Assembly: GCA_964459805.1 (NCBI GenBank)
Contig: CAYWOD010000046.1
Span: forward strand, 1-19,119
DNA from: DAOVRL01 sp964459805
GTDB lineage: Bacteria; Planctomycetota; Phycisphaerae; Sedimentisphaerales; Anaerobacaceae
Direction: 5' to 3'
DNA: 19,119 bases
The notes under the pieces were generated by a model that saw nothing but the letters and a program-made list of their open reading frames with translations, did no database searches and had not been told where the DNA came from. Made by a program: the position numbers and the translations under genes. Position 1 is the first letter of the stretch; each line of letters opens with the position of its first letter. Below are positions 6,172 to 15,500 of the stretch, one piece after another.

Positions 6172-9100
6172 ATGAACAGTGCACGTTTTACCATTATTGC
6201 CGTTTTGTGCGGTCTTAGTCTCGCTCATGTCCCGACAGGGATCGCCGCCGAGGGCGAGCAGAAGAATGAGACTATCACGCCGACAAAGGTCTATGTGCCT
6301 TATGAGCAGCTCAAGGGCGTTTTTGAGAAGGCCGATCAGGGCGTCTTTCTGCCCTACAAGGAGTTCCAGAAGCTCTGGCGGGCCGCACAGGGCAAGCCGG
6401 CCGGTGTGTCCGAAGCCCCCTTTGAGTATCTCGTAAGCACCGCGAGGTTCGACGGCAAAGTCGAGGGTGAGCTCGCCACCTTGCGCCTGGAGCTTACGAT
6501 TGACATCCTAAGCGACGGCTGGGTACAGGTGCCCGTCGGCCTGGGCGAGGTCGCGGTCGCACAGGCTGTTTTGATCGAGACGCCCGCTGCCCTCCTTGCG
6601 GAGGAACAGGCCAAGCTCGTCCCCCTGCTGCGCGTGGACAAGGGCCAGTACATCTTCGTGACAAAGGGCAAGGGGCGCTACCTGCTCGCGCTGGATTTTG
6701 TCCGCCAGCTCGAAACCCAGCCCGGATTGGCCGTCGTGAATTTTCGCATACCCTCGGCTGCAATAACTACCCTCGATCTGATGATCCCCGAAGAGAACCT
6801 CAAGGTGGACGTACAACCGATGCTGGCGGCGACGACATCACAGGTGGAAATTGAGGGCGCCAAGGCCACTAAACTGCAAGCTTTTCTCGGATCGGCCCAG
6901 CAGGTGCGATTGAGCTGGAAACCAAAAACCGAGGCCGCCGCCGAGCTTGAGCCGGTCGTTATATGTGAACAATTCCAGCATATTAGCATCGGCGAAGCAC
7001 TCATCAGTTATGAAACCAGGCTCGACTATAGTATTCATCGCGGAGGCGTTGATGAGTTCACCATAAAACTGCCCGACGAGTTCCGCATAACCGATGTCAC
7101 CGGCGTGAACATTGCCAAATGGGAGATAATACGGCCACAAAAGACCGGCGGCGACAAAAAAGGACAACTGCTGAAAGTAGAGCTTTTCTCGCCCGCAAAA
7201 GGCAAATATACCCTCACAATTAAGACCGAGCGTTTTCTCCAGGAGGCGCAGGCAAAAATTCCATTGTCGCCGATAACCACCGAGCAGGTGCTCAGGCGAA
7301 GCGGCCTGATCGGAATTACCTACTCACCGCGGCGCTCGGTTCACCTTGAGCAGGTCAAGAGCCTCGCCAGGGTGGACACAGGCCAATTGCCGAAGAACCT
7401 CCAGAGTCGGCCCGGCGTAACGGCCTACCGGTTTATTACCTCTGATTACAGCGCTACAATCGCCATTGAAACCACCTCCCCGCGCATCACGGTCAATCAG
7501 CTTTGGGTGTTGGGCGCCGACATTGATCGGCTTGAGCTGCGAGGCAAAATTCATTATAAGGTTGAGCGTACCGGTATTTTTGAGCTGAACATGAACCTGC
7601 CCGAGCCGTGGAAGCTCGAATCGGTTGGGCCGCGAGACCTGGTGGACGATTATCAGCTAAAAGGCAGCGGCCGCACCCGCATACTCCACATACTACTTAA
7701 AAGAGAAAAGGCCGGCGAGTTCGACCTCACATTGGCCGCACGCACCGAGAGAGCGCAGCCCGAGGGAAAAGTTGATTTCGCGCTGCCGTTGGCCGATGCC
7801 AACGATTTGCAGTTGTACCAGGGCCAATTCATGCTCCTTTTGCCAAACGAGCTGCAGGCCCGGATCGAGGATGTGCAGCAACTGCAGGCCATTCCACTTA
7901 AGCAGGCCCGGAACTGGGCCAAGATAGCCGGCCTGTCACCGGCGATGGCGTTCGAGTTTCGGGCTATCGACCGTGACAAACCGGCAGGGGCAGAGTTTGA
8001 AATCGATTCCAAGCCTGTCCAGATCTCCGCTACCGTTCATCGGCTCCTGAATATTCAGCCCGGCTCGATTGAGCAGGAAGCGGTAATACAATATCGGATT
8101 CGCTACGCCCCCATCGATACATTCTATTTGAAAATGCCGGCTGAATTGGCTTACGCCGGTGTAGATATAGACGGTGCGAACATCAAGGAAAAACCGCGCA
8201 TAGATGAGCTGCCCGCCGATCAGCGGGGCGAGCCCAACGACCCCGCAGCAGATGACATCGATTGGGCATATTACAAGATCGTTCTGCAATCGAAGGTAAC
8301 CGGCAGCTATCAGTTCAAGGTCCGCACGCGTCGGCCCTTCCAGGCCGGCAATGTGGGAGAGCCCGCCATCGTCAAGGCCGAGCCGATCCTTGCCGCCGGA
8401 CGCCTTTCCGACCAGAACGGACACATCGCAATAGCAAAAGCCGAGACCTTGGCCATCGGCACGCCGGTCAGCGAGAACCTCAAAGACGCCGACCCCGGCA
8501 GCCCTGCCGACCTGCCTTATGAGCCTCATCGCAGGCTTGCTACACTCGCTTTCAAATATGATGGCCCTGTCTTTGCCCTGTCACTGCCGGTCGTTGCACA
8601 AACCGAGGCGACCGTCTTTACCACTATTGTCAGCGGCGCGATTATCGAGCAGGTCTTGGCCCGCGACGGGATGCTCAACACGCACGCCACGTACTTGCTG
8701 GCGACCAGCCAGGGCGACAGGCTCTCCATTACGCTGCCTGAGAACGCCGAACTTACCGCCGTGCTCTTGAATGGTAATGAGGCTGCTACAGAGATAGGCA
8801 TCAAGCCGGACGAGCGCATCATTCGCCTGCCCCCCTCGGCCGGACAGGTCTCGAAGTTTGTCCTGGAAATTTCCTATGGTCTCAAGGATGTCTCGGCGTC
8901 CAATTTGGTTGCACCCGCTTTGCCCAAGGATATCCCGGTCCAGCAGACGCTCTGGCGCCTGTGGATTCCGGAGGACTACAGTTTCCTGGGGTACGACCGC
9001 GTCTTTGCCCGGCTCCAGCCCCGCCAGGGCCGCAGTATGATGGAAACCTTGCAGAGAAACCAGCCCAGCGGCGTCGCCTTCAAGCTCGCCGGTCAGGGCA

Positions 9101-9540
9101 AAGAGCTTCATTTCGTGCGGCAGGGCGCGCCGGGCGAATTGTCCGTTCTGCTGGTTGGCAAGGAAATCTTCAGCATAGTCATCTGGCTGTTGATCATCGG
9201 CGCCGGCGCCCTGATGCTCAAATTAGGCGGCTTCCATCGCGTTATCGTGATATTGTCGGCCGGACTGATCGCCGGCATCATTCACCTGTATTTGCCGCTG
9301 TTAGTGGATAAAGTGATGCAGGTGGGCCTATTTGCCGGGATTCTTGTGCTGTTGTTATGGATGGGGCAATGGGCATTTAAGACGCTTCCACAATTCCGCC
9401 AGGGTTTAGCTGCTCGGCGGCAGGCCGCCTCGCAGAAAGCCGAAAAGGCCAAAGAACCGCAGCCCAAGACAAAAACCGCTCAAAAACCGCACGCTCTTGA
9501 CCAAAAGCAGCAGGAGCAGTCAAAACAGGACCAGGAGTAG
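6172..9540 (+). CDS. Giant exported membrane-anchored protein of unknown function (module A of a three-copy family)
   Basis: I do not recognise this 1122-aa family. A signal peptide (residues 1-26, ending GIAA) is followed by the paired motif VYVPYEQL (40-47) and FLPYKEFQKLW (59-69). A long ectodomain rich in predicted beta strands then runs to about residue 995. Landmarks are 'VTGVNIAKW' (309-317), 'SVGPRDLVDDY' (484-494), 'LPENAEL' (855-861) and 'TLWRLWIPEDY' (926-936). Three membrane helices follow at about 1000-1018, 1024-1044 and 1049-1069, then a Lys/Gln/Ala-rich tail of about 50 residues. Positive charges (KLGGFHR between helices 1 and 2, and the tail) predict an external body and a cytoplasmic C-terminus. 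Each landmark recurs at nearly the same distance from the N-terminus in the next protein (9545-17407). The two genes are separated by 4 bp and are probably co-translated. There are no enzyme signatures; a structural, binding or envelope role is possible but unproven. Confidence 0.8.
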   Translation: MNSARFTIIAVLCGLSLAHVPTGIAAEGEQKNETITPTKVYVPYEQLKGVFEKADQGVFLPYKEFQKLWRAAQGKPAGVSEAPFEYLVSTARFDGKVEGELATLRLELTIDILSDGWVQVPVGLGEVAVAQAVLIETPAALLAEEQAKLVPLLRVDKGQYIFVTKGKGRYLLALDFVRQLETQPGLAVVNFRIPSAAITTLDLMIPEENLKVDVQPMLAATTSQVEIEGAKATKLQAFLGSAQQVRLSWKPKTEAAAELEPVVICEQFQHISIGEALISYETRLDYSIHRGGVDEFTIKLPDEFRITDVTGVNIAKWEIIRPQKTGGDKKGQLLKVELFSPAKGKYTLTIKTERFLQEAQAKIPLSPITTEQVLRRSGLIGITYSPRRSVHLEQVKSLARVDTGQLPKNLQSRPGVTAYRFITSDYSATIAIETTSPRITVNQLWVLGADIDRLELRGKIHYKVERTGIFELNMNLPEPWKLESVGPRDLVDDYQLKGSGRTRILHILLKREKAGEFDLTLAARTERAQPEGKVDFALPLADANDLQLYQGQFMLLLPNELQARIEDVQQLQAIPLKQARNWAKIAGLSPAMAFEFRAIDRDKPAGAEFEIDSKPVQISATVHRLLNIQPGSIEQEAVIQYRIRYAPIDTFYLKMPAELAYAGVDIDGANIKEKPRIDELPADQRGEPNDPAADDIDWAYYKIVLQSKVTGSYQFKVRTRRPFQAGNVGEPAIVKAEPILAAGRLSDQNGHIAIAKAETLAIGTPVSENLKDADPGSPADLPYEPHRRLATLAFKYDGPVFALSLPVVAQTEATVFTTIVSGAIIEQVLARDGMLNTHATYLLATSQGDRLSITLPENAELTAVLLNGNEAATEIGIKPDERIIRLPPSAGQVSKFVLEISYGLKDVSASNLVAPALPKDIPVQQTLWRLWIPEDYSFLGYDRVFARLQPRQGRSMMETLQRNQPSGVAFKLAGQGKELHFVRQGAPGELSVLLVGKEIFSIVIWLLIIGAGALMLKLGGFHRVIVILSAGLIAGIIHLYLPLLVDKVMQVGLFAGILVLLLWMGQWAFKTLPQFRQGLAARRQAASQKAEKAKEPQPKTKTAQKPHALDQKQQEQSKQDQE
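9533..9537 (+). promoter_or_regulatory. Ribosome binding site that fixes the start of the 2620-aa protein
   Basis: AGGAG lies 7 nt before ATG 9545 and overlaps the last codons of the preceding gene, directly ahead of its TAG. This favours ATG 9545 over the in-frame TTG at 9497, which has no such site and would prepend a charged Ser/Arg-rich stretch to the signal peptide. The arrangement suggests translational coupling. Confidence 0.75.
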
Positions 9541-9544
9541 CGCT

Positions 9545-12500
9545 ATGAGATACTTAGTACAATGGCTGAGAGAGCCGCGTTTTGCCGGATACCGCAGGCC
9601 ACCCGGGATCCTTGCGCCGATAGCGACGCTGATGATTGGGGTGGTTGCGGCGGGATGCTTGATTTCCACGGCCCGGGCCGCTGAGTCCCCGGCCGATGAG
9701 TTCAAACCTAATCTCTATGTCCCCTACGAAGACCTGGTCCATTTGATTGAGCCGGCCGATAAAGCGGTCCTGATGGACCGGGCCGAATTCGAAAAGCTGC
9801 TTGCCGCAGCAGAGCAGAACGAGCGAAAGGCCGACACCCTCGAGCTCGGACAGGTCAAGCGGGCCGAGTACACCGGAAAAGTCTCAGGCGAAGAGCTGAC
9901 TTTGACCGGCAAACTGGAGGTGGTATCCATCGGCAAAGGCCCGGTGGCGGTCCCGCTGGGTTTTGCCGGGATAGGACTCAGCCGCGTGATTCTGGACGGT
10001 GAGCCCGCGCCGTTGGGTTACGACAAAAAAGGAAGGTTGACGCTGGTTGTACGGGCCAAAGGCACGCACAGCCTCGAAATCACCGGCACAACGAAGGTCA
10101 AAGACCTTGCCGGCGGGGGCACGCAGTTCAGCATATCCCTCCCGCAGGCCGTGGCTGGGCGAGTAAAGCTCGCTGCCGCCGGCGACCTGGAAATTCACGC
10201 GACCGTGCCCGCTTCTGCGACCTCTTACGACAAGCAGGCCGACCTTACCAGCGTTGAGCTTACCATCGGCGGAAAGGATAAGTTGACGGTGGTTCTGCTC
10301 GGAAACGGTCGTCAGGACGACGATCGCGTGATTCTGATGGGCGAGTCGGCTGCCACCGTGAATTTGACCAGATCGCACCAGGTATTGAGCTGTCTTTATA
10401 CCGTGCAGGTGTTGCGCCGCGGCGTAAGGCAGCTCCAATTCGAGCTCCCGCAGGCGTGGACCGTAACCGAGGTCACCTCTCCGAGCCTCGTCAGATGGTC
10501 TGTTGATGCCGCAGAGGACCCCAAAGAGCTCAAAACGCTCAGCGTGTCTCTGCGATCGGGCAAGGTCGGCACGACGGCGCTGCATATCAAGGCTACCGCC
10601 GTTCGCACCGGCCAGAGCTGGGACGCCCCGCGCATACTCCTCGTTGATGCTGCTTTCCAGCGGGGCTACCTGATGGTAAATACGGACGAGGCCATTGGTG
10701 TCCGCGGCCAGAAGGTCGTCGGCGCGCGGCGAGAAGATGCTTTCTCGGCGGTCTCCGTGCCCGGTCTGGTCAGCGGCTCGACGGGGCCGTTGTATTTTCA
10801 CTGGGGCGATAACTGGTCGGTGAATCTGGAGCTCGTCGATGTCGAGCTGAGGCGAAGCATTAAGGAGCAGCAAAAGCTCGTCGTTTCACCGCAGCAGGTG
10901 ACCTTAACCGGCGATTTCGAGGTAACTGCTGTTGAACGCGAGCTTTTCGAGCTGTCTTTTGTGCTCCGCGGCTCGGCCCGGCAATGGCAGGTCAAGACCG
11001 TGCTGGTTGACAAAAAACAAGCGGGCTTCGAATATCGTATCGAAGAGGAGCCGGACCGACGCCTGCTGAAAATCGAATTGCCCCGACCGATCCAGCCGGA
11101 GAAAACGGCGAACGTTACTATCGTAACCCAGCACGTGCCCTCCGACTGGCGTTGGCCCAGCGATGCCGCCCAGCGCAGCATCACGGTGCCGCTTATTCAA
11201 TCACAGGGCGAAACTGTTTCAGGCCACGTCTCTCTCTGGGCCCAGGGCGACCTCGACGCCGAGCCCCAAAAGGTGCCGGACCGGCTTGAACCGGTGCCCG
11301 TCGGCCGGATGGCGTCACTGTCAATGGCAGGGACCGTTCAGCACGCCTACAGTTACAACACGCCCGTAGAAGGTGACATTGAGCTGCTTGTCTCCCGGCG
11401 CCGACCCCGAAAATCCGCCGAGGCAGTCGGGCTGATTACCGTGCGGCCCCGCGAGTTCTCTGCCGACTGGCGAATCACATACGCTATCTCAAGGGCCTCT
11501 GCAAAAAGACTTTATTTGCTCGCCGATAAGACGCTCGGACACCAATTCAAGATCGCTTCGACAACAGTGCCCATCAGATCGAAAAGTATAGTACAGCCGG
11601 ATGACAAATCCATTCCCCTCTCGGACGAGTTGGCGCAGCGCTATAATCTCTGGCAGTTGAACCTCGACCACTCCAGTCTCGGCAATGTCGTAATCGATAT
11701 ACATTATGAGCGTCCCGTTGTTGGCGAGAGCTTCCATGTGCCGCTGGTCCGACCGGTATGCGGGGGCGAGATAAGTGAGCAGTTGGCGGTCCAGGCCAGC
11801 GAGGAGCTCGCCCTTAAGATTAAAGCCGACGGGGCCAAAGAGATTGACGCCGTGGACCTTCCGCCGCTCCCGGCGCAGGCCGCTCGCATCTTGTGGGCGT
11901 TCCGCCTGGATGCCGCCACAACACCGACCGGCTCGGCAGCGGCATTGACGCTCGATACAGACGTTCACGAGACCTACGAGATTCCGTCGGCATTGGCGGT
12001 TTCGGCGCAGTTGAAGACATATCTTGACGTCAAGGGCGGTCAGCGAACCGAAGCCGCCTTTCGGGTTGCAAATGCCGGTCGGCAGTTCCTAACCTTTCGC
12101 CTGCCCGACGGCGCAGAGCTTTGGTCCCTGAGTGTCAGCGGCAGGCCGGTCAAGCCACAGCGCAGCGCCGGCGGCGATTACCAGGTGACCCTCGGGCAGT
12201 TCGGAAAGCCCGTCCCGGTAAAGGTCGTTTATGCCTATCGACCGCCCAAGGCTCGGCTCGAACGCCTGGACCTCGCCGGAATTGAGCTTCCCGGCGTGGA
12301 GATCAACCAGATGGGCTGGACTGTCGTCCCGCCCCCGGGCTATCGCGTAACGACACAACAAACAAAAATGCAGACGCACGACTTGCGACAACCGGCCCCG
12401 GCCTATCTACAACTCTATCGCTATCTGAACGAAAACGTATTTCGAGGCCTGTTATTCGCGCCTCAGTTCACCGAAGCTCGCCTTGGCAAGGATGTGGACT

Positions 12501-15500
12501 TTGCCGGTGGCTACGCGGTCAAATATAGCGATAGTTTCGAAGAACATATCCAGACGGAGGAAGAAATGCAGGCTGGAATTGAAGAGGACAAGACGGCCGA
12601 ACCGATGGAATCATACCTGCGTCGGCGGTCGGCCAAACGCGAGGTGGCCAAGCCGCCCCAGCTCAAACTGGAGGTCCTGGGGGTCAGGCTGCTGGCCGAA
12701 GGCCGTTCCACACTGCCGGTGGATTTGGTGCCCACCGCCGGTGCCGGCCAGCGGGCGATGTTTGCCGGCTTGGGCACGGGAGAATTGACCATCGGCCTGA
12801 CAAGAACGGCCTGGATGTCCTCCTGCTGGGCCGTAGGACTCGTGCTGATAGCGGCTATCGGGATCGCACTGGTCCGCCAGCCGGGCAAAACAAAGGCAGT
12901 TATGATTATCGCCGTCTTGGCGGTTGCCTCTCTGATGGCACTCTGGCGGCCCGAAATGACCTACTTCGCCAACGGAGCCTTCACGGCGGGCATTTGCCTC
13001 ATCCCCCTTTATGTGCTGGTTGCTCTCATCCGCTGGTTATGCTCCAGGTTGCATCCGGCCGGCACGGTAAGTCCCGCTTCTGCAGTGGTTGCTGTGCTGC
13101 TTGTCTCTATACTGTGCTTTGGGTGCTCGGCCCAGGCGGCCGGGCCTGCTCAACTCGCCCGGACCGAAACCGCGCCGGCGAAAAACCAGCAGCCTGTTGC
13201 ACAACAACAGGTCAAACCGATGGCCCAATTGGCCGACAGTGCATCAGAACCTCTTATTATTCCCTACGATGGAGACCCCACAGCGGCTGAAGACTCCAAC
13301 AAGGTCCTTATTCCATACACGCGTTTTGTCAAGTTGTGGAACCAGGCGCATCCGGAAGATACTATTGACGGGCCGCGACCGGGGACCGATGTCTCCTTGG
13401 CGGCTGTTCGATACAGCGTCACCGTCGAAGCTAAGCGGCTGAACCTGCTTCTGACCGCCGATGTCAAAACTTACGGCAGGGATTGGGTGGTTCTCCCTAT
13501 GCCGATAGCCGGCCTGGCGGTGACCGAGGCGACCATCGACGGCAAGCCTGCCCGATTGCACCGCCTCCCACAGACTCAGAGTAAGCAGGCTGGCGCCAAA
13601 GGCATGGTTTTGATGCTGCCCGGCCGGACATCCGGCCGGCTGCAGCTAAAGGCTGTGGCAAAACCCAAGTACTTCGGCCGAAGGGGCACTGTGAAATTCT
13701 CACTGCCGCCCCTCCCCGGCGCCGTGATGAACGTCGTTTTGCCCCAGGAAGACCTGGATCTCGAGGTTGACCAAATCCAAAGTGCCCCGTCACGACAAAA
13801 AACAAACGGCACAGTCAAATGGACGCTTCCGCTGGGAATGACCAGGGACCTTACGTTGCGCTGGCTCCCCAAAGCCGGGGGCGGTGTCGCCGACCGCACG
13901 CTGTCGGCCGCCTCGGCACACGATGTGTACGCCTTTCACTGGGCCATCGTCGGCGTAAGCAACATTACATACACTTTCTCCGGCGGCGAGCACGACCGCT
14001 TTACACTGCTGGCGCCAAAGGGCGCCACGCTGACCGAAGTCAAAGGCACAAATATACGCGATTATCGCAATCTCGGCGAAAGGACCATCGAGGGCAAGTC
14101 GTTCAACCTGGTGGAAGTGCGTCTGCACCGGCCGGCCCAAAAGCAATATGCCCTTACCGTTCGCTGGCTGGGCGAGCTGCCGCTGCCCCCGGGGACACTG
14201 GCGCCAGGGCCGGGCCCGGCGCCGGATAAACCCGTCCAACTGCTTCTGGTGCGGGCCGCCGATGTTACCCGCGAAAGCGGGACGGTGACATTACATTCCG
14301 CCGGCGGAATGACTGTGAAGGTAGCCCGGGTGGCCGGCGGTCGCAGGACGGCTATTGCAGCCGCCCGAAATTTGCTCGCCACGGATTTGACCGCAGACAG
14401 GGCCAGGCCCGTCGCCGCGTACTACTGGCCTTACAGACCCTTCGCACTGTTCGTACAACTCTCACGGGCCGTCATCAGTCCCAAAGTCCATCTCGATCAG
14501 CTCGTTCGCGTCAATACCGACCGGACCGAGCTGCTCGTCCAGGCAAAGTTTACAACCGAGCAAGGCAAGCTCTTCGGCGCCGGTTTCATCCTGCCCGTCG
14601 GTTATGAGCTTCTCAGCGCCGTCGGGCCTGCCGTTGACAACTTCTACGAACGTTCGAGCGATAACCGCCGGTTCTTGCACGTCAAATTTCATCGCGGCCG
14701 GAAAGAGACGACAGTGGCCTTGGTGCTTGTCCGCAGGGACGCCCCGTTGGAGGCCTTTGATGTGCCGCTAATCACGTACATCGATTCTGCCGGTCCTGCG
14801 CCGGACCAGCAGGGCCGCGTCGCCGTGCAGGTGGCCGCTTCGCTGGAGGCCAAGACCATCGCCGGCATTAACCTCAAGGCCGTTGTCCCTGGGACGCTCA
14901 GAGACTGGCTTGATTCGGCGCAAATCAATTCGGTGCAGTTCGCCTACCGCTACGAGCTGCCCAATCCGTCCCTCCACTTGGACATCCGCCCGCAGCCCAC
15001 CCGCGTTCGAGTCGAGACTTTCGTCGGGTTGGCGGTCAAGCCGACCGCTGCCGTTTACACTTATCGCCTGCGTTACAATATCAGCGGCTCGCCGGTGGAC
15101 AATCTGAGTTTCAGCCTGCCTAATGAATATGCGCCGCTGGTGGCGGTGAATTCACCTGCCCTGCGAACCGTAACGAAGTCTGATTCCGGCGCCGGCCGGA
15201 CGGCCTGGAAGGTTGCACTGGTCAACGAAGTCACCGGCGAAGTGGATATCGCCGTCAACTTCGCTTTGCCTATCGATGCATCTACGAAACTGCTGCGGGT
15301 CCCGCGGCTCAAGACCGACGCCCCGGCGGGCTACCGGGCAATCATCGCGGTGCAGAATATGTCGCGCCACGACATAAGCGTTAAGGACAAGACGAAGCTG
15401 GCCGATCTTGCCGTGAGCGAACAGCGAAAGCTGAGGATGTCACGCCGGATGACCGAATCTCTCCAGTACGTCTTTGAGTCGTTTGAGGACGATTGGTCGC

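Noticed and set aside
9497..9544. Upstream TTG start extending the 2620-aa protein by 16 residues
   Set aside because: It overlaps the previous gene, lacks a ribosome site, and would put a charged stretch before a normal signal peptide; AGGAG at 9533-9537 fits ATG 9545.
9884..10873. 329-codon antisense open frame inside the 2620-aa gene
   Set aside because: Composition is that of a reverse-frame shadow; no signal peptide, domain or ribosome site.
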